A stretch of DNA of 64,000 bases from CAVZMO01 sp963776195 (GCA_963776195.1 CAVZMO010000047.1:1-64000), one strand, 5' to 3'; numbered from the stretch's first letter, positions 10,123 through 19,900 are shown. Made by a program: numbers and translations. Notes: generated from the sequence alone by a model not told the origin.

Positions 10123-11999
10123 ATGAACACCGACAAGAAACTTCAATCAGCCACCGAATTTTGTCGGGCAGGAGAAATGAACCGGGCGGAATCCCTTTGC
10201 AGGGAAATATTGAAGATACACCCCCGAAATTTTGATGCGCTGCTTGTTCTCGGAGTAATATTCGAGCAATGCGGAAATTATGATCTTGCCATCTCCCATA
10301 CTAAGGAGGCAATTCGGATTGACCCGAGCAATGCCGTTGCCCATTATAACCTCGGCATTGCATTTCAAGCTAAGGATCAGCTTGCTGAAGCCATATCGTG
10401 CTATCAAAGGGCTATAGAACTTGATCCTGATCTTGCTCAGGCCCATTGTAATCTCGGTTCCGCCTTTCAGGGGAAGAAAGAGCTTGATAAGGCGATATCT
10501 TATTATCAGAGAGCCCTCCAACTCGATCCGCTTTTGTCAGTGCATGGTACAATTTAGGAAGTGTTTTTCAGGAGAAAGGACTGCTCGAAGAGGCCATAAG
10601 GTATTATCAAAAGGCTCTCAACTCGATCCGAATCTTGCGGACGCATTGAATAACATGGGAATTATATTTCAGGAAAAAGGAAAATCGGAGGAGCTGCAGC
10701 TTACTATCAGAGGGCTATCGAACTGGATCCGAACCTCGCGGACTCATACTATAATCGGGGAAAATTGCTCCAGGAAAGGGGGCAAATCGATGAGGCGATA
10801 GCCAGTTATGAAAAGGCTCTCCAACTCAATCCGGATTCTGCCGAGGTGCACAATAATCTCGGATTCTGTTTGCAGGAAAAAGGGCAGTCTGCTGAAGCTC
10901 TAAGATATTTCCTGAAAGCTGTTGATCTCGACCCTGATTTTGCAGAGGCATACTATAATCTTGCACTTTATCATCAGGACAGAAACTTGATTGAGAGAGC
11001 CATAGAACTATTATGAAAAAGCGATCGAACTCAAGCCTGACTTCGTTGGCGCCCACTGGAATATGGCATGCTCACTTTTATTGTCCGGCAATTTGGAGCT
11101 GGGATGGACTGAAGTACGAATGGCGGTGGAAATTGAAAGGGCACGGGGTATAAGATTTCCCGCCCTCAATGGGACGGGTCCGATATTTCAGGGCGTACCA
11201 TTTTGCTTCATGCCGAGCAGGGCTTCGGCGATGCCATTCAATTTGTCCGTTATGCTCCTCTGGTTGCAGAACGAGGTGCGAGGGTGATCCTTCAATGTCC
11301 CGAAGAATTGGCCGCTCTTGTTCAGGAGGGTTCACGGTGTTGAAAAAGTAATAGTTGACGGCGGACAATTGCCGGAGTTTGATCTGCATTGTCCACTTCT
11401 GAGTCTTCCTCTTGTATTCGGCACAACTCTCGAAAATATTCCCGCTTGAAATCCCTTACATCACTGCCGATCCCCTATTGGCCCTGAAATGGAGAGAGAG
11501 ACTTCGAGAGGATGATTCCAGACTGAAAATAGGTCTGGTATGGGCCGGGAGGATAAAGGAGGAAAGGGAACGTCCGCGTTCCTGCTCGCTTGATTTATTT
11601 TCATCTCTGTCACGCATCAATGAAATAACTTTTTACAGCCTCCAGAAAGGAGAGGGCGCGGAACAGGCAAAGAGCCCTCCCAAGGGCATGAAGCTTGTTG
11701 ACTTTACGGAAGAGATTCATGACTTCTCTGACACGGCGGCTTTCATTGAAAACCTCGACCTTGTCATTTCGATAGATACGGCTGTAGCCCATCTATCCGG
11801 TGCTCTCGGGAGACCGATTTGGACATTGATTCCCTATGTGCCTGACTGGCGATGGCTGCTGGAACGCGAGGACAGTCCCTGGTATCCAACGATGAGGCTT
11901 TTCCGCCAGCCCTCGCCCGGAGACTGGGAGACGGTTATAGCCCGCATTAAAAATGAACTTGAGAATATACTTTACAGTTGCATAAAGTTTGCACAGTAA
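10123..11999 (+). pseudogene. TPR-GT9-like glycosyltransferase broken by many frameshifts
   Basis: Six-frame comparison with 8340-10001 recovers a complete TPR-GT9 protein starting MNTDKKLQSATEF at 10123 and ending near 11999, but it needs at least eight one-base frame changes, near 10530, 10620, 10690, 11010, 11120, 11150, 11330 and 11448. Between them the protein match is good: LLLSGNLELGW, LLHAEQGFGDAIQF, ISIDTAVAHLSGALG, REDSPWYPTMRLFRQ. Several slips look like loss of one base from a doublet. No substitution-type stop codons are needed to explain the breaks. Either the copy is decaying by indels or this stretch was poorly assembled among near-identical paralogues. Confidence 0.75.
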
Positions 12000-12090
12000 A
12001 CCGGCAAAGCGTTGTAAATAGCCGGATTCCATAGCGTTGAACAGGCAACTGAGGAATTCACCAAATATGAAATCCTATTTGAGCGTTTGG

Positions 12091-12180
12091 AGTCATACCG
12101 GCGAAAGCCGGAATCCAGTGACTTTTCCGGGAATAGAACAACGTCGCTGGATTCCGGGTCAAGCCCGGAATGACGGAAAA
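12091..12180 (+). repeat. Palindromic intergenic repeat, family A
   Basis: Two facing half-sites that read GCCGGAATCCAG and CTGGATTCCGGG...CCCGGAATGACGG form an imperfect palindrome. The same words recur at 15646-15811 and 16972-17103. It sits in the 370-base gene-free gap after the broken TPR gene; apart from this element and a promoter for the next gene I see nothing else in that gap. Such elements are common in environmental bacterial genomes and can fold as RNA hairpins. Confidence 0.7.
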
Positions 12181-12289
12181 ACTCATCTTATGCAACGTTA
12201 GGGTATATTGAACAGATGATGCGTGAATTTCTTGGTGTTCCTCGTTACTCGCTTGACTGAAGGGTCACTATGCGGACGCGAGAATTCTC

Positions 12290-12319
12290 TTGAGAGAAAT
12301 TACCAAAGAGTTTTATAAT
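12290..12319 (+). promoter_or_regulatory. Candidate sigma-70 promoter for the small protein gene at 12373
   Basis: TTGAGA at 12290-12295 and TATAAT at 12314-12319 are separated by 18 bases, a near-consensus housekeeping promoter. It would give a leader of about 47 bases that ends in the strong ribosome site AAGGAGGTGA just before the ATG at 12373. Confidence 0.5.
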
Positions 12320-12372
12320 TGAATGTATTTCTGAAGATAATCAGATAATGATAAATAAAGGAGGTGAGTTCT

Positions 12373-12675
12373 ATGGATGACAAATATACTGAATCGCCGG
12401 ATATAATGTCCTGGGTTGACAGCGAGCAGTCAAAATTGACTGTTCAGTTTACGATCATTAATAGCGAGAAAGAAAACATCACTCTGATGATGAACGAGAA
12501 TGGCTGCTATCTCTCTGCATCTGCAGAGGACAACATTGAGTATGTCACGACCTTGTCTTTTCTCAGCGCTGTTAAGCCCGCCGAGGCAAAAGCAACGTAT
12601 GAAGACGGCTATCTTACAATAGTAGTGCCGTTCAAAGATCCTTTAAATAATTACGTGAAAGTGCCCGTGGAGTGA
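12373..12675 (+). CDS. Small protein, possibly Hsp20/CS-like beta-sandwich
   Basis: About 100 residues, acidic, with no signal peptide or membrane segment. The ATG at 12373 is chosen over a GTG at 12364 because a perfect AAGGAGGTGA lies six bases before the ATG and covers the GTG. The C-terminal pattern AKATYEDGYLTIVVPFKD resembles the last strands of alpha-crystallin/Hsp20 or CS domains, where A-x-x-x-DGVL-x-I-x-x-P is typical, but the C-terminal I-x-I anchor of true small heat-shock proteins is not obvious. It has its own promoter and a following hairpin, so it looks like a monocistronic gene unrelated to its neighbours. The assignment is tentative. Confidence 0.6.
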   Translation: MDDKYTESPDIMSWVDSEQSKLTVQFTIINSEKENITLMMNENGCYLSASAEDNIEYVTTLSFLSAVKPAEAKATYEDGYLTIVVPFKDPLNNYVKVPVE

Positions 12676-12719
12676 TGCGGTCAGCGGGAAAGAATCGATC
12701 AATTCCCTGACCTGTCTTA

Positions 12720-12753
12720 GATTTAGCATGGTCCTGCGGGACCATGCTAAATC
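12720..12753. terminator. Perfect 15-bp inverted repeat after the small protein gene
   Basis: GATTTAGCATGGTCC and its exact complement GGACCATGCTAAATC flank a four-base loop (12735-12738). There is no T-run after it on either strand, so it is not a classic intrinsic terminator; it may stabilise the mRNA 3' end or be a protein-binding palindrome. Confidence 0.45.
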
Positions 12754-12858
12754 GCATTGCCCTCGCCCGTTATCCCGTTGACTGTACTCCGCAAGACTCG
12801 AATTGCTAAAATAGTGTATATTTCTATCAATACTTAACAGCTATCACGTCAATAAAAG

Positions 12859-14823
12859 ATGAACTTTGATGAGGCAATCGAAACGGCTCTTGAGAATCAT
12901 AAGGCAGGAAATCTGCGGCAGGCCGAGTTGATATATAGAAGCATATTAAAAGAACTGCCAGATGACATTGACGCACTGCACTTACTTGGGGTCTTATTCC
13001 ATCAGATGGGGGACTATGATTCTGCAATAAGATATATAAAAAAGGCTTTAAAAGTCGATCCAGGCTTTGCTGAAGCGTACAACAGCCTTGGTAATGTGGT
13101 GAGGAGTAGAGGCCTAATTGATGAAGCTGAAACTTATTATCAAAAGGCGTTACAGATCGATCCGAACCTTGCCATAGCATATAACAACCTCGGAAATATT
13201 TATTCTGAGAAAAATCTATTTGATAAAGCTATATTTTATTTAAGAAAAGCATTGCAGATTAATCCGAATTTTGCTGAGGCAAATAGCAATCTTGCAAAAG
13301 TTCTTGACGAAATAGAACACTTTGACGAAGCCATTACTTATTGTCGGAAGGCAATACAGATTAATCCGAATTATGCTGAAGCATATTATAATTTGGGAAC
13401 TATTTTGCTTCATAAGGCACAACTCAGTGAAGCTCAGACTTGCTACCAAAAAGCTCTTGAGCGGAAACCGCTTTTTGCTGCAGTTTTTAATAATCTCGGG
13501 GAGGCATTCAAGGATAAGGGACAACAGAATGAAGCTGAACAGTGCTATAAAAGGGCGTTGCAGTTGAAACACGAACAGCCTGTTTACAGTAATCTTCTTT
13601 TTATTATGAATTATAATTCATCTCATAATCCTCAGCGCATTTTTTCTGAACATCTTTTATTTGCTAAGCAGTTTGCAGAACCCTTATTTTCAGAACTTCC
13701 TTCTTACACAAACGCCCCAGTTCCTACCCGCCAGCTGAAAATCGGTTATGTTTCACCCGATTTCAGAAAACATGCAGTTGCATATTTTAGTGAACCTGCG
13801 ATAGCTGCACACAACCGTGAACATTTTGAAGTATTTTGTTATTCAAATAGTTTAAAGCATGATGAAGTAACAAAACGTTTTCAAGAGCATGCTGATCAAT
13901 GGCGCAATATTGTTGGAATGTCCGATGAAGAAGTTGCCGCACTAATACGAAAAGACAGGGTTGATATACTTATAGATTTAGCAGGACATACAGCAAATAA
14001 TCGAATGTTGGTATTTGCCCGCAAGCCAGTTCCGATTCAAATAAGCTGGCTAGGATATCTTGCTACGACCGGCCTATCAACAATGGACTATAAAATCGGC
14101 GATTACTACACCGATCCGCCCGGAAAGACAGAGCAATTCTATACAGAAAAGCTACTCCGATTGCCTGAGAGTTTTCTCTGTTATCTTCCTGATAAAGACA
14201 GTCCTGATGTTGAACCTCTGCCAGCCTTATCAAAAGGGCATATCACATTTGGATCATTCAACAATTTCGCCAAAGTAACGTCAGAAGTCTTTACCCTATG
14301 GGCAAATATCTTAAACGAATTACCAGACGCACGTTTAATCTTAAAAGGAAAGAGTTTTCATGATAAGTCAACGTGTAACTATGCAATCAATGTGTTTACA
14401 CGGAAAGGTGTCTCTGCGGAACGGGTTATATTGCAATCCTCAGATCCAGCACCAAAGCACCTGGAATCATACAATCTTGTTGACATAGGGTTAGATACAT
14501 TTCCATTCAATGGAGCAGCAACAACATGCGAAGCATTGTGGATGGGAGCGCCTGTTATTACTGTCGCAGGCACTGCTTATTATTCACGAGTTGGGGTAAG
14601 TCTCTTGTCAAATGTCGGCCTTTCTGAGCTTGTTGCAAAGACATATGACGAGTATATATCGATGGCCGTCGATCTTGCCAATGATTTAAAAAAGTTGCAG
14701 TCATTACGTGAAAGTCTACGAGATATGATGAGAAGGTCTCCACTGTGTGACGCAAAGAGATTTACGGAAAATTTAGAAATGTCCTATCGCCAGATTTGGG
14801 CAACATGGTGCACGTCCGTTTAA
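12859..14823 (+). CDS. TPR-GT41 O-linked glycosyltransferase, intact, AT-rich copy
   Basis: A 654-residue protein with seven TPRs and a canonical GT41 domain: KIGYVSPDFRKHAVAYF near 293, SWLGYLATTGLSTMDY, FGSFNNFAKVTSEVF, GLDTFPFNGAATTCEALWMG near 543 and SRVGVSLLSNVG. It is collinear and very similar to 6376-8343, yet its codons are much more AT-rich (AATAAT, AAAAAA, TTTATA), so the two have diverged for a long time or one was imported. It is preceded by a gene-free 180-base gap, so it has its own transcription unit. It is likely to glycosylate a cytosolic protein. Confidence 0.92.
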   Translation: MNFDEAIETALENHKAGNLRQAELIYRSILKELPDDIDALHLLGVLFHQMGDYDSAIRYIKKALKVDPGFAEAYNSLGNVVRSRGLIDEAETYYQKALQIDPNLAIAYNNLGNIYSEKNLFDKAIFYLRKALQINPNFAEANSNLAKVLDEIEHFDEAITYCRKAIQINPNYAEAYYNLGTILLHKAQLSEAQTCYQKALERKPLFAAVFNNLGEAFKDKGQQNEAEQCYKRALQLKHEQPVYSNLLFIMNYNSSHNPQRIFSEHLLFAKQFAEPLFSELPSYTNAPVPTRQLKIGYVSPDFRKHAVAYFSEPAIAAHNREHFEVFCYSNSLKHDEVTKRFQEHADQWRNIVGMSDEEVAALIRKDRVDILIDLAGHTANNRMLVFARKPVPIQISWLGYLATTGLSTMDYKIGDYYTDPPGKTEQFYTEKLLRLPESFLCYLPDKDSPDVEPLPALSKGHITFGSFNNFAKVTSEVFTLWANILNELPDARLILKGKSFHDKSTCNYAINVFTRKGVSAERVILQSSDPAPKHLESYNLVDIGLDTFPFNGAATTCEALWMGAPVITVAGTAYYSRVGVSLLSNVGLSELVAKTYDEYISMAVDLANDLKKLQSLRESLRDMMRRSPLCDAKRFTENLEMSYRQIWATWCTSV

Positions 14824-14923
14824 GGGGCACATTTGCAACGATAATCATCAGTTCTCTTGTTCATCAAGAAATCAAGATAGGACTGTCATTTGTTTATTTA
14901 TCAGACCTAAAGAAGAAACCGAG

Positions 14924-15598
14924 ATGAAAAACAGACCAATCCTTATTACCGGGTGCCAACGTAGCGGGACTACCCTATTACATCTCATACTCGATTCTCA
15001 TGCAGAGATCCATAGTATTGATGAAATGGAATATCAGGAATTTAAACTTCAAGAATATCTGACTAAGACTAATTTCTCCCCACAGATTGTATTCAAACTG
15101 CCCGTATATGCACATTTTCTCGACTGGATTAAGAGGTTGCTACCTGAACTGAGGGTGCTTTGGTTAATGCGAAATCCTCGTGATGTGGTTGCTTCCATGA
15201 TGACTACTCCATTGCTCTTAACAAAAGACACGTTAGTATCATGGCCATCACACCCTTTGGGAGGTATAAGAGAAATCTTGAATTGTCTATCAGTGCTACC
15301 TTCTAATTTTACAGAAAGGATTTATCCCTATCTGGACAGATTTATTGCAATAGCAAATATAAATCCTGTGGAATGGAATAAAATAGATATGCTTTTTGTC
15401 GGAGCACTTTGCTGGAGAATCAAGAACGAGCTACCCAATTTATACAAACTAATCGATATACCTTTTAACGAGATTGATAACTTCATATTTTTTCGTGAAC
15501 CCGTCCACCAGTTTTTACCAAATCAGATGTTACGCCAACGTACAACGTCCCGTTCCTCCGACTGGCAAGGACATATAAATAACCTTTTTTCGGCATAA
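14924..15598 (+). CDS. Sulfotransferase, probably truncated at the C-terminus
   Basis: The N-terminus holds the PAPS 5'-phosphosulfate loop ILITGCQRSGTTLL (residues 6-19) and, after a Rossmann-type strand VLWLMRNPRDVVASM, the 3'-phosphate site. These define PAPS-dependent sulfotransferases, which in glycan clusters sulfate sugars or lipids. At 224 residues it is short for the family (usually 260-330). The last 35 residues are translated from sequence that, on the other strand, encodes a GIY-YIG nuclease remnant, so the natural 3' end seems to have been replaced. Activity is doubtful. Confidence 0.75.
   Translation: MKNRPILITGCQRSGTTLLHLILDSHAEIHSIDEMEYQEFKLQEYLTKTNFSPQIVFKLPVYAHFLDWIKRLLPELRVLWLMRNPRDVVASMMTTPLLLTKDTLVSWPSHPLGGIREILNCLSVLPSNFTERIYPYLDRFIAIANINPVEWNKIDMLFVGALCWRIKNELPNLYKLIDIPFNEIDNFIFFREPVHQFLPNQMLRQRTTSRSSDWQGHINNLFSA
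15483..15596 (-). pseudogene. GIY-YIG nuclease fragment, antisense to the sulfotransferase end
   Basis: Reading leftwards from an ATG at 15596, the peptide GYLYVLASRRNGTLYVGVT is the GIY-YIG motif pair of the small UPF0213-type endonuclease family. The following helix, normally DLV-x-R-x-x-EHK, reads DLVKTGGRVHEK, as if about nine bases had been inserted, and the frame then stops. The remaining two thirds of the usual 90-100 residues are missing. The fragment lies immediately beside the family A repeats. Confidence 0.6.
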
Positions 15599-15645
15599 GG
15601 TATTTTTTCGCCTCGGCGAATCCGCCTGAGTGCTGAAAAAACAAA

Positions 15646-15811
15646 GTCACTGGATTCCGGCTCAACACACTGCCGGAATGACGGCCTTAATAACTGAATG
15701 CCTTTATAGTTTGTCATGCCGGACCTGATCCGGAATCCAGCGACTCAATGCAAACGTCACTGGATTCCCGGCTGGAGTTTACCCCGTACTCGATACGGGG
15801 CCGGAATGACG
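15646..15811. repeat. Cluster of family A palindromic repeats
   Basis: Three hairpin units: CTGGATTCCGGC...GCCGGAATGACG (15649-15683), TCATGCCGGACC...CGGAATCCAGCG (15713-15743) and CTGGATTCCCGGC...GGGGCCGGAATGACG (15759-15811). They occupy most of the 530-base gap between the sulfotransferase and the pentapeptide gene. A short frame crossing them (15716-15907) encodes only repeat-derived peptide and is not called. Confidence 0.75.
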
Positions 15812-16131
15812 CCCCCCATGCTAACCCTGAAGAACCTTAAATATAGAGATTCGGCAAACGGATTAGCTGTTCTGTATAATGCTCATCACCGTCAGGTGGT
15901 TCTATAAAGGCGCTACTTAGATAATAGTCAATGCTCGGAAGCCCTGAAGTATCGGGATGGCCCCAACCTGTCCGTTTTTATGAAAGGCATATCCAGAATT
16001 ACAATATGCGTTGGATAGGTTTTCATCGTTTCCTTGGCGCCGGTGCAGGTTATTACATTTTACTTCCTCGGGAGGTTAGAATTCTCCTTTTTAGGGAAAA
16101 AATTCTTTATTTGTGGTATATAATAGAAGTT

Positions 16132-16935
16132 ATGCTGAGCAGGGAAAAAACATGGGAGAGGCTGATCAAGCATGGTGCTGTTCAGGGAGGAATGCCTTCA
16201 GGAAATTGGAATCTCTCCGGGGTGAATCTCAGACGGGTTGACCTCAATGAGACTGACCTCAAAGGAGTGGATTTCAAAGGAGCGGATATAAGTGAAGCCG
16301 AGCTTGTGGGTGCGTATCTAAGCGGGAGCAATCTCAGCAAAGCAAACCTGAGCAGAGCCAATATGGTAGGAGCCGTCTTTCTGATTGTCAACTTAGAAAG
16401 CGCCAACCTCTGCGGGGCTAATCTCAGCAACGGCGAATTTGGCAGGGCAAATCTCAGTGGTGCGAATCTTGACAGCGCCAACCTCAGCGGGGCTTATCTT
16501 ATTGAGGTGAACCTCAGCGGGGCCACTATGAAGGGAGCTATTCTTTATAAGGCGGAACTTAGCGGTAGCAATCTAAAGGGGGTGAATTTAAGTAATGCCG
16601 ACTCGAATGAGGCTGGATTTAGCGGAAGCGACCTTACCGGATCTGATCTTCATGGCGCCAATTTTGTCAGAGCCGATCTCTTTAGTGTCTGTCTGGCCGG
16701 TGCTGATCTCAGGGGGGCAGACTTGAGGGGCGCCAACCTGAGTGAAGCCAATCTGAAGGGAGCAAAACTGAACGGTGCTAACCTCCAGGATGCCAATCTA
16801 AAAGGGGTACTAAAATTGACTATTGGCCAGATTAGCGAAGTGAAAACACTATATGCCGCTCAATTAGACACACGATTTATGAAGCAGCTTGCAAAAGAGT
16901 ACCCACATCTTCTGGAGAGGCCGAAGGTGGACTGA
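16132..16935 (+). CDS. Pentapeptide-repeat protein
   Basis: About 267 residues from the ATG at 16132; an earlier in-frame start at 15931 would add 67 residues with no repeat character, through repeat-rich DNA. From residue 30 to 230 the protein is an almost unbroken series of A(D/N)LxG-type pentapeptides such as ANLSG, ADLRG and SNLKG, which form a right-handed quadrilateral beta-helix. A short non-repeat tail containing LTIGQISEVKTLYAAQLD follows, a common ending in this group. TATAAT at 16119-16124 would place transcription almost at the ATG, so a nearly leaderless message is possible. The function of such proteins is varied (some mimic DNA, some are structural), so none is assigned. Confidence 0.85.
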   Translation: MLSREKTWERLIKHGAVQGGMPSGNWNLSGVNLRRVDLNETDLKGVDFKGADISEAELVGAYLSGSNLSKANLSRANMVGAVFLIVNLESANLCGANLSNGEFGRANLSGANLDSANLSGAYLIEVNLSGATMKGAILYKAELSGSNLKGVNLSNADSNEAGFSGSDLTGSDLHGANFVRADLFSVCLAGADLRGADLRGANLSEANLKGAKLNGANLQDANLKGVLKLTIGQISEVKTLYAAQLDTRFMKQLAKEYPHLLERPKVD

Positions 16936-16971
16936 CGGGATTTGAATAGAGTCTGCGCATATAAATATATC

Positions 16972-17103
16972 TGTCATTCCCGCAAGTGAAACGCACCGGA
17001 AGTTCTTCTGTAACACCTCTTTCCCCTTAATTTAAGGGGGATGACATGGGATTATCCCGGACAAGCGTTCGACTTAGCTCACGCCGAAGGCCGGAATGAC
17101 AGA
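16972..17103. repeat. Family A palindromic repeat, split copy
   Basis: TGTCATTCCCGC on the left and GGCCGGAATGACAG on the right are the outer arms of the same palindrome as at 12091 and 15646, here with about 105 bases between them. Together with short flanks it fills the 230-base gap before the next gene. Confidence 0.6.
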
Positions 17104-17165
17104 AAAGCTGCTGTTGATTGAATTTATAGGCAGACTTTATCTATAGAGGGGCGAGAGAGGGGCGA

Positions 17166-17609
17166 GTGATTAAGAAATTATTGCAAGTAACTGTTGTTCT
17201 TTCACTGTATGTATTTTGTTTTTCAACCGTCAGGGGTGAAGATTGGAGATTCTTTTGCAAAAATATAGACTTTTATTATTATGACAACGGTAACATCAAC
17301 CGGCCTTATGATAAATTTAAAAATATTGTTAGTGTATGGCAAAAAATTATTTATCAGGAAAGCTCTGTTAATAGAATCGCAGATCATCTTGGCCCTAAAT
17401 ATGCGGACTTGGCGGAGTCGATATCTCTGGTCGAGATAGACTGTTCTACTAAGAACGTGCAAACCAAGTCTATCGTCTTTTATGATTCAAAGGATAGAGT
17501 AATAGATACCACCTGTAAAACTAAGGAAAACTGGAAGTTGATAACACCGGAAACACCGTTGGATAAATTATATAAAGCTGTATGCCCTCAAAAGAAAACT
17601 GCTAAATAG
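17166..17609 (+). CDS. Secreted protein resembling surface-adhesin protein E
   Basis: A 147-residue protein starting at GTG 17166 behind a purine-rich AGAGGGGCGAG. Residues 1-24 form a Sec signal peptide with a Lys-Lys start and a VVLSLYVFCFSTV core, ending at RGEDW. The mature part has the layout of the short adhesin-E-like family: W near the start, a Y-rich strand, VSVWQKI, a cysteine in EIDCSTK, VIDT, and a closing W-x-LITPETPLDKLYKAVC. The two cysteine pairs could form disulfides, consistent with an exported location. The family assignment rests on this pattern alone. Confidence 0.6.
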   Translation: MIKKLLQVTVVLSLYVFCFSTVRGEDWRFFCKNIDFYYYDNGNINRPYDKFKNIVSVWQKIIYQESSVNRIADHLGPKYADLAESISLVEIDCSTKNVQTKSIVFYDSKDRVIDTTCKTKENWKLITPETPLDKLYKAVCPQKKTAK

Positions 17610-17637
17610 TCGTCTCAAGACAGGTTATTCCGACTAT

Positions 17638-18201
17638 CTACTTCACTACCTTGAGAACCATTCTTATTTCCGTCACGACGTTGTTAAAATTTCTAAAAGC
17701 CTGGTCTACTTCTGTTTCAGTGATCTCCTTACTATTTAATTTTTCGAGCCATAAAGGGTCAGGAATATATTTTACATCTATAATTTCAAAATCAACGTCC
17801 AGATATAATCCCAACGGCGAATTTGCATATCCCCCTTTTATCCATTCACGATTTTTTGATTTTGAAAAAAGATCCAGACCTTGAGGTGTTACGATCCTTA
17901 CGTGGGTCGGATCATTCAGGAAATGATCATGTCGTGGATGAGGAACAACAATATTTATATCCGCATCTGGGGCACATATCCTGTAAAGTTCCTTGATTAT
18001 TCTCAAATAGACCGATGTCATCTGCCCCAGATGTTCGAGCACATGATTTAACCGGATTTCTCTAACGCTGTTATCTTCCCACGGCCAGGGAAAAGTCTCC
18101 AGATCATGCATAACATCCGGCTTCCCATATTTATCTACATTAATGTATCCAGGTATGTGATTTTCTCCACATCCCAGATTTAATTTTAGAAGTGTGTTCA
18201 T
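17638..18201 (-). CDS. SAM-dependent methyltransferase, class I
   Basis: A 187-residue protein with the SAM-binding motif KLNLGCGENHIPGYINVD at residues 6-23, an acidic residue after strand 2 (DVMHDLE) and HVLEHL, typical of the methyltransf_11 type used on sugars or lipids in polysaccharide clusters. A good ribosome site, GGGAGG, precedes the ATG. It lies 21 bases downstream of the broken TPR-GT9 gene in the same direction, which suggests a role on the same glycan. No membrane segment is present. The substrate is unknown. Confidence 0.8.
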   Translation of the reverse strand: MNTLLKLNLGCGENHIPGYINVDKYGKPDVMHDLETFPWPWEDNSVREIRLNHVLEHLGQMTSVYLRIIKELYRICAPDADINIVVPHPRHDHFLNDPTHVRIVTPQGLDLFSKSKNREWIKGGYANSPLGLYLDVDFEIIDVKYIPDPLWLEKLNSKEITETEVDQAFRNFNNVVTEIRMVLKVVK

Positions 18202-18222
18202 TTGCCTCCCATGCGTTTATAA

Positions 18223-19900
18223 TTATTCAGCGTAAGCTGCCGGTGTTATTAATACACCAAGTTCTTTTTCAATATGAGCTATCACCGTATTCCAATTTCC
18301 CGGCGCGGATTGACGGAATAATCTCATCGTAGGATACCAGGGGCTGTCCTCATGGTTCAACATCCAGCGCCAGTCCGACGAAAATGGCAGCAATGTCCAG
18401 ACCGGTTTTCCAAGCGCACCCGCCAGATGGGCAACTGCCGTATCCACAGAGATAATCAAGTCGAGATTTTTGATAAACGCGGCAGTATCCGAGAAATCGG
18501 TTATCTTTTCAGTTAAATCCATAAGATTCATTCCCTTCGGAGGATTTCTTACTTGTACCGACAGCTTCTCCTTTTTGCAGGCTGTAAAATGTGATGTCAT
18601 TAAATTGCGCAAGTTGTGAAAAGTCGCTAAGTAAACAGGACTTGTAGCGAAGCTTTGTATTTTTGGGATTACCGGACCAAACGAGTCCTACTTTTAAATT
18701 AGGATGGTCATATCGAAGTTCAGCTTTCCATTTCTGTTCCAGGGAAGGATCCACGCAAATATAAGGTATATTTATCGGGATGCTCTCAATAGTTGTATGA
18801 ACAATGAAAGGCAAACTCAAGAGTGGGCAATAAGCATCGAATTCCGGCAGTTGTTCTCCATATACTACAACTCGCCGAACACCATCAATATTTTGTACTA
18901 ATGATTCTAATTCCTTATGACATGCAACGATTACTTTTGCATTGCGTTGTGTAACAAACCGCGCATAACGAATAAATTGAATGACGTCTCCAAATCCCTG
19001 TTCGCCAAGAAGAAGAACGGTGCCCCCTTTCATGTCAGAGCCGTCCCAGAGAGGTTGAGAAAAATTAACCTGCAAATATGAAAGCCCTTCTATGTATCGT
19101 CGCCATTCATATTTTTCCCATCCTTGTTTGAAATTACCCGATAGAAGTAACGAGAGAGATAAGTTAGAGTTTGCATAAGCGCTGTTCGGATCAAGCTGAA
19201 GGGCTTTTTGAAAACATGCTATTGCTTGGTCGGGGGACCCTTTTGCCTGAAGGGTATTCCCCAAATTAATGTAGGACTCCATAAACTGAGGATTCAACTG
19301 GAGAGCCTTTCGAAAGCATAAAACAGCCTCATCAAATCGTAAGTTTTCCTGAAGAATGATTCCCAGGTCATTATATATTCCATAAAAATCAGGATTAAGC
19401 TGGATAGCTTTTTGAAAACATGCTATTGCATCATCGAGACGCCCTTTCCCGTGGAGAATACTCCCCAGATTAATATATAGCTCGATGAGATTAGGATTGA
19501 GTTCAAGGGCTTTTTGAAAATATGCCATTGCTTCATCGAGTGAGCCTTTTGCCTGGAGGGTGTTCCCCAGATTGACATAGGACTTAACAAAATTTGGGTT
19601 GATCTGCAAAGCCTTACGGAAACATGACTCGGCATCGTCAAGTTGTCCTTTGTCCCGGAAAATGATCCCGAGATTATTATATGCGTCAACATGATCAGGT
19701 TTAAGCTGCAGGGCCTTCTTAATATACATTATTGCTGAATCGTATTCTTTGTGATGATAATATGTCACACCGAGAAAGTGAAGGGCGTTGACATTATCCG
19801 GCTGCAGCCTCAATATTTCTTTGTAGGTCTTTTCCGCCTGATCTAAATTCCCTGCCTTGAGACATTCCAGCGCTAATTCACTTGCTTCGTTGATGTCCAT
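18223..19900 (-). pseudogene. TPR-GT9-like glycosyltransferase with one frameshift
   Basis: Begins MDINEASELALE at 19900 with AAAGGAAT ahead of it. Seven TPRs precede WRRYIEGL, LLGEQGFGDVIQF and KVGLVWSGNPK. Near 18556-18565 the frame slips by one; before it reads TFYSLQKGEAV, after it RNPPKGMNLMDLTEKI, and the paralogues join these two without a gap. The remainder holds DLIISVDTAVAHLAGALG and HEDSPWYPTMRLFRQ. Repaired length would be about 560 residues, matching 8340-10001. With a single lesion this copy could be functional if the slip is a sequencing error. Confidence 0.8.

Noticed and set aside
15716..15907. Short frame MPDLIRNPATQ... as a gene
   Set aside because: It is translated from palindromic repeats; this peptide type is a known by-product of such repeats and there is no ribosome site.
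16182..16481. Minus-strand frame with repeated LRFAL motifs
   Set aside because: A shadow of the pentapeptide repeats; its periodicity is imposed by the real gene on the plus strand.
17605..17640. Bidirectional terminator between the convergent genes
   Set aside because: The only inverted repeat (ATAGTCG / CGACTAT) has a 7-bp stem with an 18-base loop and no T-run; too weak to call.
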